NCBI GenBank assembly: GCA_035275405.1 | Contig: DATEMU010000007.1 | Coordinates: forward strand, 310,001 to 374,000 | Reading direction: 5' to 3' | From: Phycisphaerae bacterium | Lineage (GTDB): Bacteria; Planctomycetota; Phycisphaerae; UBA1845; UTPLA1 | Length of the DNA stretch: 64,000 bases | In this document: piece after piece, positions 24,954 to 34,309 of the stretch | Layout of the letters: each line of letters begins with the position of its first letter | Position numbering within the stretch: the stretch's first letter is position 1 | Translations under genes and position numbers: made by a program | Notes under the pieces: model-generated | Told to the model about the DNA's origin: nothing | The model's input: the letters and a program-made list of their open reading frames with translations, nothing else | Databases searched by the model: none

Positions 24954-27900
24954 ATAGCGAATGGCGAATAGCGAATAGCGAATTAAGTGGTCGGCGTCCC
25001 CCCTCTATGGCGGAGGGCTCGCCAGATTTCCAGCAAAAGGCAGCCCAGTGCGCGAAGTCCCCTTCTGGTTTCGCTATTCGCTATTCGCCATTCGTCATTC
25101 CTCCGCGTCGCCGCGGCACCATCATGGTCTTCGTCCTCGGCGTGCTGACGCTGCTCGCGCTCGTGGGACTCGTAATGATCGCCCGCACGCACGGCGAATC
25201 GCGGCGGTTGAAGATCGACTCGGTCGCGGCGAATTCGCGCTCGGTGATGGACGGCATCATCCAGACGGTGCAGGAGCGGCTGCGTCAGGATATCTGGGGG
25301 CCTGATCCTGATCCCGACGATCCCGCAACTCAGGGTTATCCAATCCCGCTCAACAGTCAAGCCGCAGGAAATCTCCGCGAGACGAACGAGCCGTGGGATG
25401 CGCCGGGCCTCTCCGATCGCTGGCTGGCGTCGACGACGCCGTACATGTTTGACGAGGATGGCGATGGAAATCCCGATCTGGTACCGACAGGGAATACCAC
25501 ACCAGGGTTTGATCTGGAGAATGGCGTGCTGGTGTGGAGAAACGTCTCGTATCTTGGGATTGATCTGCTGGACACGAACGGCCCCGATGACTTGCAACCG
25601 TTTGCATGGTTGGCGAATTCACGAGTGGCAATACCCACTCCGGTGGGCTATACGGCCGCGGCGCTCGAAAATGTCAGAATACTCCAGACGCCGCCCCCTG
25701 GAATAACCGGCGACCTGATCCCCGGGTCGACGACCAATGTGACGATTGCCAACGCTCGCTTGCAATGGGACACGGAACTCGCCGCGCTTCAACCCCTGCT
25801 GGCGGGGCAGTCGCCTCGTTTCCCCTACTTCGACACCAACTCCGACGGCGCGGTCGATCTTTACGACGCGGACGGCGACGGCGTGCCCGATTCGCCGATC
25901 AGCTTCATCGTACCGATGGACACGGCCGATCCGAACTCGCCGCGGCAGCTCTACGCCGCGATCCGCATCGTCGATCACGCGAGCATGCTCAACGTCAACG
26001 TCGCCTCCAGCATGCGCCTGCCCTCGGGCTCCGGCACCGAACCGATGTTCGATGAACTTCTACCGGGCCTCCAGCGCCGCGGACGGCGGATGACCGAACT
26101 GCTGCTCGACGATGTCCTGCATCCGTCGGATCGGTTCACACGGGCGCGCGAAATGGTCAACGCCCGCTCGGGCGATGATCCCGTGGTGTACGACTCCAAT
26201 ATCATCCGGCGCTTGCTTGCGGGCGGCTCGTACGCCGGGCCGCCGGATTACTTCCTGTACGGGCTGTCGGACGAGGCCTCACTGCGACATCGCGGCATGA
26301 TGGCGCCGTATGACCGGCGACTGGAGGCCGCCGCGCTGCCCACCGACAAGCGTACGATCGACCGGGCGCTACGCGGGACACTGGCGTGGTCGCGGGAGAT
26401 TGACACCACGAATGGCAATTACATCGGGGCCAGCGCCCGGTGGACCCGGTTGAACTCGAATTTCGTCGCGGGCGCGCCTGTCGACGAAGGGTACGACGAC
26501 GCCGGTCCTCCCTTCAAAAAAGGCTGGCGCTGGATGCTCCGCGAGGACGAACTCTACGCCATCCGACGCCAACTGCTCACGACAATCAGCCGCGAGGCCT
26601 CCCCCCCGCCGCCCGGCATTCTCTTCGATCAGTCTCCGCCGGGCGATCGCATCATCGGCCTGCCGCTGACACAGGCGCGCTTCGCCAGCGGTTCAAATAA
26701 CCTCTCAACCATGAACTGGCCGGTGCTAGACCGTGTCACTTGGCCGGCCGTACCCGATTGGATGCGCGTATTGCCCATCGATCTGAACATGCGGACACAG
26801 GTCCTTGCCGATATCCAGGCGATGAAGGAAACCTACATCACTTATCTCGCCGGGGCGGTTTTTCGGGCGCTGGAAGGCGTCGGGACCTATCAGGGAAACT
26901 GTGTCCAGGACGATTGCAATGGCGCGACGGCGTATGATGAGACGCTGAACCGCGAGTATTTCGCCTGGCAGTTCGCCGTCAACGCCGCCGATTATCGCGA
27001 CGCCGACAACATTCCGACGATTCTCGAATGGCCGGCCGGCTCCGGACACCACCTGTACGGCACGGAGAAACAACCGTTCATTACCGAGGCCTACGCCTAT
27101 CTCACGGCGGGAGACAATACTCCGGGGCCCGCTCCGATCGGCCTGCCCGGAGATGAGTGGTTCCATGCGGTGGAATTGTATGTGCCGCCTTACTGGCGAA
27201 TTCCGACGGTCGATCCCAACAACCCCGGCCAGCCGATCCTGTATCTGCATTCGCGCAACGTTACGCCGAACGTTCTGATCCCGATCAATACGTTCCAGCA
27301 GATTCCGGGCGGCGCGACGCTGAACGAGCTGTACGGCGATCCGGCGACCGGCGGGACCTACTACGTCTTTTGTGGCCCGACGGGCGACGCGCCGGTCGGC
27401 ATGAACGTCAACGGCTTTTACCGCCATCCGTCTTTCAAGTTCGCGGACACCGGCAACGCGGAGATCGAACTGGTTTTTTCAGCAACCGGCTCCGTCGCGG
27501 ATCCTTTTACCCATACGATTGACGTGCTGAGTGCGGACTATTCGGGAGGCACGCTGGCCGGCGGCTCGACGTCGGGCGGGGGCAAATTCGGTAAGAACAA
27601 CGGCTTCGGAATCGGCTCCAACCACGAATTCTCGCTGCTTCGCAGCACGAAGGGCTGGCGGTTCACGACCGGATGGCAGGTCTATTCCAAGGCTCCGTCA
27701 CTCATCCCCACGCCCCCGCCGGTGCGGGAATCACTCGGCGCGGCGAACAACACGAGCGACAGTTTGGACGACAATATCCCGCCGTCGGTCTGGCCCGGCC
27801 GCGTGGCCCTGAACGGCAACAATCCGCCGGAGAGCTTTGGCCCGGGCGAGCCGTTCGACGCCTTCGATTCGCCCGCGGAGATCAATCGCCTGTACATGTT

Positions 27901-29137
27901 CGGACCCATTCGCCGGGCGCTGGCCGCCGAGCCCCCCTACCTGCTCAATCGCAGCGGCGTGCCCTACGGCGTCGGCGTGGATATTCCGGTTACGCTCCTC
28001 CTGGCCGAGATTCTCTCCAATAATTCGATTAGCGACCTCACCAGCATCACGCCCGAACGCATCAGCGCCGGCCGCCTAGACTTTGTGAAACCCCCGCCCT
28101 CGGCCAGCCCGTGGCCGACGAAGCTGCTTTCGTGGTTCACGACGACGAGCCCCCTCTTCGACGGCATCGACAACGACGGCGACGGCTCGACCGATCTTGC
28201 CGATCCGATTCTGGGTCCGACGGAAGGCGTGCGCGTGCTCAACCGCGTCGCCGGGCGGATCAACATCAACACCGCGCCGGTCTCGGTGCTGCGCGCGGTG
28301 CCGTTCATGGGCCTTTTGCCCAATTCGGTCGAGTTTCTCGACTTCGGCACGCCGTCGGGCAATCCCGTCAGTGACTTCGCCGGCGGGACAGGGCTCTTTT
28401 ATGATCTGGCCTCCGCGATCGTCGCGGCGCGGGAGAACCGCCGCGTGCCCGTGCGACTGCCCGACGGTTCGGGCGCCTTGCAGAACGTGGCGACGGCCGA
28501 GCGCGCGGCCATCCTCGCGCAGGGGATGCCGGCGCTGAATGGCTACTTCGCGTCCGTCTCCGATCTGGATCGCTTGACGCATGTCGTCGATGCGGTCGCC
28601 GGCAACGATCAGTTGTTCCGTGCGGATCGCCTTAGTTTCCAGCCCAACAACTCCGCGCTGGCCGTGTACAACCACAAGCTCATCGCCGGTGATCCCGACC
28701 TGGGCACATCCGAGGTCTTCTCGCCGGACTTCCGCTATCGCCGCGTAGATACCGATGGTGATGGCACGGTAGACGACTACGTCGCCGATTACGTTCCCGT
28801 GATGCCGATGGCGGGCGGCGTTCCCGTCATCCCGTTGGGTGACCAGGAATGCGAATACACCTACCCGGGCATCCGCGCCCGCGACATTTATCTCGCGCGG
28901 TGGGCGAACATGCTGACCGTGCGCTCGGATGTGTTCACGGCGTACATCGCCCTGATCGACGACCAGGGGCATTACGTACAGCGGAGCCAGGTAACCCTGG
29001 ATCGCAGCGAGTGCTTCCGCGAGCGGCCGGAGCGGCCGTTTGTGGCCGGAGCCCCCCTGCCGCCCGCCCCGGGATCGATGGTCATACCGCGGATCGTGAC
29101 GCGGACGGACGGCAGTTATGAGGAAGAGGTCCACTAA
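24950..29137 (+). CDS. Very long GspK-like type II secretion protein
   Basis: The 1395-residue protein has a GspK-like start near residue 52: RRRGTIMVFVLGVLTLLALVGLVMIARTHGE. A long periplasmic part contains the GspK hallmark NINTAPVSVLRAV (helix-hairpin-helix region, about residue 1105). GspK is normally 300-350 residues and caps the pseudopilus, so this is four times longer. Two Asp-rich turns, DTNSDGAVDLYDADGDGVPD (about residue 295) and DNDGDGSTDLADP (about residue 1073), resemble calcium-binding loops. The first 50 residues are encoded by an inverted repeat (24951-25100). ATG 24950 overlaps the previous gene (ATGA). Likely tip function; the extra length is unexplained. Confidence 0.75.
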   Translation: MNSEWRIANSELSGRRPPSMAEGSPDFQQKAAQCAKSPSGFAIRYSPFVIPPRRRGTIMVFVLGVLTLLALVGLVMIARTHGESRRLKIDSVAANSRSVMDGIIQTVQERLRQDIWGPDPDPDDPATQGYPIPLNSQAAGNLRETNEPWDAPGLSDRWLASTTPYMFDEDGDGNPDLVPTGNTTPGFDLENGVLVWRNVSYLGIDLLDTNGPDDLQPFAWLANSRVAIPTPVGYTAAALENVRILQTPPPGITGDLIPGSTTNVTIANARLQWDTELAALQPLLAGQSPRFPYFDTNSDGAVDLYDADGDGVPDSPISFIVPMDTADPNSPRQLYAAIRIVDHASMLNVNVASSMRLPSGSGTEPMFDELLPGLQRRGRRMTELLLDDVLHPSDRFTRAREMVNARSGDDPVVYDSNIIRRLLAGGSYAGPPDYFLYGLSDEASLRHRGMMAPYDRRLEAAALPTDKRTIDRALRGTLAWSREIDTTNGNYIGASARWTRLNSNFVAGAPVDEGYDDAGPPFKKGWRWMLREDELYAIRRQLLTTISREASPPPPGILFDQSPPGDRIIGLPLTQARFASGSNNLSTMNWPVLDRVTWPAVPDWMRVLPIDLNMRTQVLADIQAMKETYITYLAGAVFRALEGVGTYQGNCVQDDCNGATAYDETLNREYFAWQFAVNAADYRDADNIPTILEWPAGSGHHLYGTEKQPFITEAYAYLTAGDNTPGPAPIGLPGDEWFHAVELYVPPYWRIPTVDPNNPGQPILYLHSRNVTPNVLIPINTFQQIPGGATLNELYGDPATGGTYYVFCGPTGDAPVGMNVNGFYRHPSFKFADTGNAEIELVFSATGSVADPFTHTIDVLSADYSGGTLAGGSTSGGGKFGKNNGFGIGSNHEFSLLRSTKGWRFTTGWQVYSKAPSLIPTPPPVRESLGAANNTSDSLDDNIPPSVWPGRVALNGNNPPESFGPGEPFDAFDSPAEINRLYMFGPIRRALAAEPPYLLNRSGVPYGVGVDIPVTLLLAEILSNNSISDLTSITPERISAGRLDFVKPPPSASPWPTKLLSWFTTTSPLFDGIDNDGDGSTDLADPILGPTEGVRVLNRVAGRININTAPVSVLRAVPFMGLLPNSVEFLDFGTPSGNPVSDFAGGTGLFYDLASAIVAARENRRVPVRLPDGSGALQNVATAERAAILAQGMPALNGYFASVSDLDRLTHVVDAVAGNDQLFRADRLSFQPNNSALAVYNHKLIAGDPDLGTSEVFSPDFRYRRVDTDGDGTVDDYVADYVPVMPMAGGVPVIPLGDQECEYTYPGIRARDIYLARWANMLTVRSDVFTAYIALIDDQGHYVQRSQVTLDRSECFRERPERPFVAGAPLPPAPGSMVIPRIVTRTDGSYEEEVH
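24951..25100. repeat. GAATAGCG heptamer inverted repeat
   Basis: The left arm 24959-24982 is a tandem of the heptamer GCGAATA with a GCGAATG variant. The right arm 25070-25093 is its exact inverse over 24 bases, with an 87-bp loop. The unit encodes the N-terminus of the GspK-like protein. Confidence 0.8.
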
Positions 29138-29142
29138 CCTCA

Positions 29143-29175
29143 GGTGGCACGGTCTGGTCGCGAAGCGGTCAGGCC
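29143..29175. repeat. GGTGGCACGGTCTG half-repeat
   Basis: GGTGGCACGGTCTGGTCGCG then AAGCGGTCAGGCC. It resembles the arm of the repeat at 22495-22575 and lies between the GspK-like gene and the last pseudopilin. Confidence 0.5.
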
Positions 29176-29244
29176 TTGGTCTCGATATGCAGAAAACGGC
29201 TCGCCGGACAGGTGGTGGGGCCGAATAATTAAGAAGAAAAGGGG

Positions 29245-29274
29245 TTGGGATCGACCCCCTTCCGGCCCTACAAT
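29245..29274 (+). promoter_or_regulatory. Candidate promoter of the last pseudopilin gene
   Basis: TTGGGA (29245-29250), an 18-bp spacer, and TACAAT (29269-29274), 53 bp before the start codon. The same TTGNNN/TACAAT form occurs ahead of the genes at 47677 and 60818. Confidence 0.5.
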
Positions 29275-29326
29275 AGAACGCGGTCAGGGCCACGCCGCAC
29301 AACGCTTAAAGCGGAGGAATAATATC

Positions 29327-30349
29327 ATGAATCGTCATTCGCCACGAACGGCCTTTACGTTGATCGAACTGCTGACCGTGATGGCGATCATCACGCTGCT
29401 CATCGGCATTCTGACGCCGGCGCTGAGCGCCGCGCGTAACCGGGCGAAGGCGACGACGATCCGGGCACAGCTTAACGCGATGGAAGCCGGGCTGGAGCTC
29501 TTCTCTGCCCCCGACGCGGAGGGCCAGTTTCCGCCGTCAAATGCCGTGCTTTACGCCAATGACATCAATAATCCTGGGAACTCTCCCGGCAGCGTCACGG
29601 ATTGGGAGGTTGGGTCGACCGCGACCAATATTCTCCAGGGTGCCCATCTCCTGGTTGATGCGTTAGTGGGCCGCGACTTCCTCGGCTATGACCCCAAGCC
29701 GACGAACGGGGTAGTTTATGACCGTTGGAAGAATACGAACGATCGCCGACAACCTTATATCCCGGTGGACGGCGTGGACGTTACATCAGATCAAAAGCCG
29801 CCGGAGGATGGGTTTGGCACGCTTCAATCTGCCACAGTGAATGGCGTCACATTCGAACCCCAGCCGCTGATCACTGGCAGTGGTAGCGAGCAACTTTTGT
29901 GTCGGGTATTCCGCGACAAGTTCGGTTTCCCAATCCTTTACTATCGCGCCAGCCTCACGAAGAACCAGAACACTCCGATTATCACGGCGGGCAATGGCAC
30001 TCCTCCGCCGGGGGCGAACTATGGAAACGGTGTGTATGACGGCATGGATAACGCGGGATTCACCAGCTATGACGCAACTCCTCCTCCCGCGTCGGCCCAT
30101 CGGATTAACGATGCGCACCTGGACTTTCCGATTCCAGCCGGTAACTACGGCTCTGTTTTGAACAACCGGTTTGCCGAGTACATCCGCTCGATTCGTTCAT
30201 CGACCTACGACACGACGAACCCCGACTTGATTCTCAAGCCCCGCCCGGTGAAATCCGACCGCTTCATCCTGCTGTCTGCGGGGCAGGACGGCATTTACGG
30301 TACTCTGGACGACATTGCCAACTTCGCGGCATTGTCGACGGAGCGGTAA
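29327..30349 (+). CDS. Type II secretion pseudopilin-type protein
   Basis: The 340-residue protein has a short leader and the signature RTAFTLIELLTVMAIITLLIGILTPALSAARNRAKATTIRAQLNAMEAGLELF, the planctomycete-type prepilin helix followed by a long helix. The body is long for a pilin. ATG 29327 has GGAGG 7 bp upstream; the frame extends further up, but that part is repeat DNA. It sits ~190 bp after the GspK-like gene with its own promoter and ends at a strong terminator. Confidence 0.85.
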   Translation: MNRHSPRTAFTLIELLTVMAIITLLIGILTPALSAARNRAKATTIRAQLNAMEAGLELFSAPDAEGQFPPSNAVLYANDINNPGNSPGSVTDWEVGSTATNILQGAHLLVDALVGRDFLGYDPKPTNGVVYDRWKNTNDRRQPYIPVDGVDVTSDQKPPEDGFGTLQSATVNGVTFEPQPLITGSGSEQLLCRVFRDKFGFPILYYRASLTKNQNTPIITAGNGTPPPGANYGNGVYDGMDNAGFTSYDATPPPASAHRINDAHLDFPIPAGNYGSVLNNRFAEYIRSIRSSTYDTTNPDLILKPRPVKSDRFILLSAGQDGIYGTLDDIANFAALSTER

Positions 30350-30383
30350 TCGACGGCTCGCCATATATTTCGTGCAAAACACC

Positions 30384-30428
30384 ATCGGGTAGGATTGGCC
30401 ACAACGGCGCGTCCTACCCGATTTTTTT
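30384..30428 (+). terminator. Intrinsic terminator after the pseudopilin operon
   Basis: An 11-bp perfect stem (ATCGGGTAGGA at 30384-30394, TCCTACCCGAT at 30412-30422) with a 17-base loop, followed by a run of T. It lies 35 bp after the pseudopilin stop. Confidence 0.92.
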
Positions 30429-30447
30429 GGATGATAGAACGCCCTGA

Positions 30448-30568
30448 GTAGCGGCCCCCGTCTCGGGGGCCGAGGAGCGCGTTGTCGAGTGCCATCGTAC
30501 TGAATGCGATCACCGCGAGACTCGAGACGATGGCCCGCGCCGACGTCCGCCGGGACGGCGGATGCTAC
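30448..30568. repeat. REP pair (BIME-like), copy C
   Basis: 121 bp with the same outer hairpins as copies A and B: GTAGCGGCCCCCGTC at the left and GTCCGCCGGGACGGCGGAT-GCTAC at the right. The middle is unrelated. No transposase is beside it. It supplies the TAG stop of the protein kinase gene. Confidence 0.8.
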
Positions 30569-31392
30569 GCCGTATTCGCCACGCGATCGAACGACACTTC
30601 CAGCCGGTCCTTGACAATCTGCATCGTGTCCGGCCGGTCGGCCCGTTCCGCCTGGCAGCAGTCCTCGATGAGCTTGAGCAGGGCCGGATCAAGCTTTTGC
30701 GATTGATCCGTGTTGGGGTCGCGCCAGAAGTCGAGATTGATGCCGCCCTTGGTGACGGCCGCGCTGTTCAACTCCGTCTCGACGGAGCGGCCCAGGAAGA
30801 TGCGGTGCATCGTCGCGCCGAGGCCGAAAATGTCGGTCCGCTGGTCGAGGGCCTGGCGATCGACCTGCTCCTTGGCGATGAAATCCTTCGTTCCCTGGAT
30901 CCGCTCCTTGCGCGTGAGCATCGGGCAGGCCTGGCCGAAGTCAATGATCGTCGGCCGGCCGCTCTTGGCGCAGAGGATGTTGTGCGGCTTGAGGTCGGCG
31001 TGGATAAAGCCGCGGCGGTGCAGGTCGTGCAGACCATCGGCGACATGCCAGAAGGTCTTGATGATCAGCGAAAGCGGGTTGCTCTCGGCAAACTTGTCGA
31101 GGGGGATGCCTTCGACGAACTGGAGGATGTTGTAGGCCTCGATCGCCCGGAGCTTGCGCTTGACGATGCCGTATTCGACGCTCTTGCGCAGGACGGGGTG
31201 GGTGTTCTGCACGCCGACGTCGAACTCGTTCTTGAGCTGGCGGATCTGGGATTGGTAATTCGGGGCGTTGACCGAGACGTATTTCTTGCAGTACTGCGTC
31301 CCGTCGCGGGCGTCGCGCATCAGGGCCACCTTGGTGCCCGCCCCGGTCCCCAACTCGCGAACAAACATCAGATTTTCAAGACGCTTGGCCAT
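30565..31392 (-). CDS. Serine/threonine protein kinase
   Basis: The 275-residue protein is a complete compact kinase domain. It has a glycine loop (LGTGAGTKV, residues 14-22), the catalytic loop HADLKPHN (131-138), DFG (151-153) and the APE-equivalent region with GTKDFIAKEQ. It has no membrane helix or sensor domain, so it is probably cytoplasmic and regulated by partners. Hanks-type kinases are common in planctomycetes. TAG comes from REP copy C (ANTA, then TAG). It is an isolated gene on the minus strand. Confidence 0.9.
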   Translation of the reverse strand: MAKRLENLMFVRELGTGAGTKVALMRDARDGTQYCKKYVSVNAPNYQSQIRQLKNEFDVGVQNTHPVLRKSVEYGIVKRKLRAIEAYNILQFVEGIPLDKFAESNPLSLIIKTFWHVADGLHDLHRRGFIHADLKPHNILCAKSGRPTIIDFGQACPMLTRKERIQGTKDFIAKEQVDRQALDQRTDIFGLGATMHRIFLGRSVETELNSAAVTKGGINLDFWRDPNTDQSQKLDPALLKLIEDCCQAERADRPDTMQIVKDRLEVSFDRVANTA

Positions 31393-32315
31393 GTTGCCAG
31401 TCTGCCATCACCGTGCCGCCGGGAGGACGCGGCCGCGGCGGCACTTGTGCCGATGTTCCGGTCGGTCTGCCATTCTCACTCGCCATCCCGGTGCGGCGGA
31501 ATTCGGATACGCCGAGTATTTTATCGGCACCCATTGAATCAAGAATGCCTGCCAAGCCTGTCCCTGAAACAATCTACCATTTCCCGGGCGAGGCTTCATA
31601 TCTCCGGCGACCTGCCGAGCGAATCCGCGTTTATCTTGAAATGGGCAGCCGTGTTGCCGGCGCGGCGTTGATGACGGACTTGGGAAAAAGGCAAACTTTG
31701 GCGCCAGCCGTTGCAACTTCAGGTGCCCGCACTCCACTTCTTCTCAATAATAACAATTCCCCAAGTGTCTTTCCACCAATTCGGACGGTAGGGCTCGGGC
31801 TATGAGATATGGGTATTTACCCCCACCCGCTATTGCGGCTTTTGGGCAGGGTTGCCGCGTAGCTGTCTGGAAAGGCGTGTTTTCCGCAATTTTCCGCCCT
31901 GGTACAGGGCTTGCTCAACGCGGTGTTTGGCCTCGCGGCTGGGTCGGTGCATGGGTTCACCGGCCGGGGGATTTTTCGATGACTACGCATGTAAGACAGC
32001 GTCAAAACGGCGCCAAGCGGACGATCCGCCGGGCCGTCGCCTATTTTCGTTGGATCTGGCGCTCCGCCGGACCAAACAGCCGCCCGGCCTCTCGTGTATC
32101 GGATCGGGCTGCTTACGCCTGCCCGGCCTGTTACCACGTGGAGTGACAGGGCCAGTAAGCGCCATTTTTTGAACTTCCGCACAGAGTGCAGATTTCTGGT
32201 TCTTCCTTTCGACCCGGCGCGGGCCGGCCGGAGGGGTCCAGGTCGTCCGGTGTGCGACCCGGGGGATAAGCGCCGGTAAAATACATCGTGGCCGCGAACG
32301 AGAGGGACGCGCACG
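31393..32315. other. Non-coding stretch, nothing recognised
   Basis: These 923 bp lie between divergent genes, and none of the long open frames on either strand looks like a protein. One small frame (31979-32146, 55 residues, basic, ending CPACYHVE) has a GGGGGA ahead of its ATG but no support beyond that. No RNA gene is recognised. The final ~50 bp should hold the promoter of the next gene. Confidence 0.5.
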
Positions 32316-33626
32316 ATGCCGAGAAAACCGCGACTTGCCGTCCTGTGGGGATTGTCCATCGGGACGATCGCCCCCTCTTTGGCCCACTCCCACGACACCT
32401 GGCTGATTGCCGACAAAAACACCGCCAACGACGGCGATGTCGTGTGGCTGTCCTTTGTCACCGGTGAGGTTTTTCCCTTCGGCGAAAAGGCGACGGAGCC
32501 CGGCCGCGTCGCGCAGTTTGTGGATCGCCTGGACGACAAATCCGCGGACGTCACCGGCTTCAAGCCGGAGGATAAGGGTCTCTCGGTCCGACGGCCGATC
32601 GCCGGTGGTGGCCTGCATGTCATCGGCTGCGCGCTGTCACCGCACCTGATCGAGATGAAGCCGGAGGATTTCGAAAAGTATCTCCGCTCCGAACGCGCGG
32701 AGACCGCGCTCGCCGCATTTCAGAGGACGAGTCGTGCCGATGCGTTTAAGGATAAGCCAATCGTCGAGGAGTACACCAAGTTCGCCAAAACGATTGTCGA
32801 AGTTGCGCCGACCGACGAGGACGATGATGGTTATGCGGTCCCGCTCGGCCATCGCCTCGAGATCATCCCGCAATCCAATCCCTGCCGCTGGAAGGCCGGT
32901 CAGACCGTACAGGTGAAGGTCCTGCTCGACGGCTATGCCTGGAAGGATGTCAGCGTTTTTGTCGGACATGATGATCGCAAGGCGCACGACTACACCGCCG
33001 AGACGCGGACCGACGCCAAAGGAATGGCGTCGATCTCCCTGGCCCGTCCCGGTCATTGGTTCATCAAAGCACACGTCATCCGCCCGACGGACGGTCTGGG
33101 CAAGGTGAAATGGGAAAGCTTCTGGGCCAGCCTGACGTTTCGCGTCGGCGGTAAGGTCGAATTGAACCGCGGCCTGCAATCGATCCGCGCGGTTCACGGC
33201 CGTATCGACCCCGGTGCCGTCGCGGGCTATCGGATCGGAAAGCGAGCCCTGGCGGAACTCGGTTTGACGGCCGGCGCCGAAGAATTGCTGGCGGTGCATC
33301 GTGCGGGGCGACATCCGCAGCTCGCCGCCATGCTCGACGGCCTTCAGGCTGCGACCGGCGCGACGATCGGGCGGCTCAACCTGCGTGTGGAAGAAGTCGA
33401 AGACGACGCCGTTGAGACGATCGTGGCCAATCGAGCAACGGGGCAGCGTCTGGTATTTCGCTTGTCGGCGGATTGCCGGGGGATGATCGTTTCCACGGAA
33501 GCCGGACCGCTCGAAGAGCAGGCAATGCGATTAGCGACGCTTCCGGATACCGACCTGTTCGACATCGACGTTCGAGAGGAATTCAGACTGGCGAATAACG
33601 GCGTGAGCATCCCAAAAAAGAAATGA
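32316..33626 (+). CDS. DUF4198 (Co/Ni-type periplasmic) protein with FmdE-like C-terminal domain
   Basis: The 436-residue protein has a signal peptide (ALWGLS...LAHSHDTW region). DUF4198 follows, with HDTWLIADKN after cleavage, GHRLEIIPQSNPCRWKAGQ and GHWFIKAHV, a domain linked to metal uptake systems. From about residue 290 the sequence resembles FmdE, the formylmethanofuran dehydrogenase-associated fold: HGRIDPGAVAGYRIGKRALAELG and LDGLQAATGATIGRLNL. Those positions normally carry cysteines (HGHLCPG, VLTGCT), and here they are Asp and Ala. So the metal ligands are mostly lost, and a binding rather than catalytic role is plausible. TGA lies in a repeat (33624-33626). Confidence 0.75.
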   Translation: MPRKPRLAVLWGLSIGTIAPSLAHSHDTWLIADKNTANDGDVVWLSFVTGEVFPFGEKATEPGRVAQFVDRLDDKSADVTGFKPEDKGLSVRRPIAGGGLHVIGCALSPHLIEMKPEDFEKYLRSERAETALAAFQRTSRADAFKDKPIVEEYTKFAKTIVEVAPTDEDDDGYAVPLGHRLEIIPQSNPCRWKAGQTVQVKVLLDGYAWKDVSVFVGHDDRKAHDYTAETRTDAKGMASISLARPGHWFIKAHVIRPTDGLGKVKWESFWASLTFRVGGKVELNRGLQSIRAVHGRIDPGAVAGYRIGKRALAELGLTAGAEELLAVHRAGRHPQLAAMLDGLQAATGATIGRLNLRVEEVEDDAVETIVANRATGQRLVFRLSADCRGMIVSTEAGPLEEQAMRLATLPDTDLFDIDVREEFRLANNGVSIPKKK

Positions 33627-33680
33627 CGAATTACAAAGGGGGGCGGCCAGGCCCACTTTCGTAATCCGTCATTCGTCATT
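33622..33680. repeat. ATGACGAAT inverted repeat
   Basis: ATGACGAATTAC ... GTAATCCGTCATTCGTCAT: arms of 10-12 bp around a GC-rich loop. It is the same family as the heptamer repeats at 24951 and 63813. It includes the stop of the preceding gene. Confidence 0.65.
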
Positions 33681-33693
33681 CCCCGTTCCCTCC

Positions 33694-34146
33694 TCATTCT
33701 CCAGGCGGTCCGCGCGAGTGCGGAGCCGCGGTCGTGTGGCGGCCCAGCTCGTCATCCTGATCGGCGCGGGTCAGGCTCCGCCCCCGGCCGTCCGAGGGAA
33801 GATCGCCCGCGCCGTCGTTCGCCATCCGTGACGAATCCCGGTTTTTTGGGCGCACCAGTCCGACGGCATCCTCCGTCGCAACCCGCGCCCGGCGCTCATC
33901 CAGTAGCGGCAGGACGCCATCCTCCGTGACGGCATCCTGCCGGTCGGCCGCTTGAATCACATTCGTTGCCTCGCGCTTCGCACTGGCCGGCGATTGGTAC
34001 GCCAGCATCGCGAAAACGCACCCCGCCGCCAGCGCCGCGGCGAGCCGCCCATAGAAAGCCAGAGCAGCCGACCTCGGGACTTTTCGAATACGGCTCTCCA
34101 TTCCCTCCGAATGCCGCTCGCCTCCGTTGAATCTCGGCGTTGACAT
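33694..34146 (-). CDS. Hypothetical single-pass membrane protein
   Basis: The 150-residue protein has one membrane helix (AALAFYGRLAAALAAGCVFAMLAY, about residues 25-48) after a short basic N-terminus. A long hydrophilic tail (residues 50-150) follows, rich in Asp, Arg and Gly with no repeat or cysteine pattern. ATG 34146 is preceded by AGGAG with 7-bp spacing, which sets the start; the frame upstream is not convincing. Topology suggests a tail outside the cytoplasm. No function recognised. Confidence 0.5.
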   Translation of the reverse strand: MSTPRFNGGERHSEGMESRIRKVPRSAALAFYGRLAAALAAGCVFAMLAYQSPASAKREATNVIQAADRQDAVTEDGVLPLLDERRARVATEDAVGLVRPKNRDSSRMANDGAGDLPSDGRGRSLTRADQDDELGRHTTAAPHSRGPPGE

Positions 34147-34309
34147 GTCGCGGCTCCTGAAAGATCTGCTCAAGGCGTGCCCGTGCACCCACGGGATAAT
34201 CCATCGGCGGAGTTTGCCCGACGGGCGGAGTCCAACCCGTTGATGCGACGGCCGGCTCGTGAGGGCGACCGCCGTTATCAGCCTCAATAAACGGGGTCAA
34301 GGCCCCTCG

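Noticed and set aside
28076..29302. 408-residue open frame opposite the GspK-like gene
   Set aside because: It is an Arg/His-rich antisense shadow; the forward frame is supported by GspK motifs.
31979..32146. Small basic 55-residue frame ending CPACYHVE
   Set aside because: It has a possible ribosome site but no homologue I can name and lies in otherwise empty DNA, so it was not listed as a gene.
31817..32623. 268-residue open frame opposite the DUF4198 gene start
   Set aside because: It overlaps a gene with a signal peptide and a recognisable domain; its sequence has no pattern.
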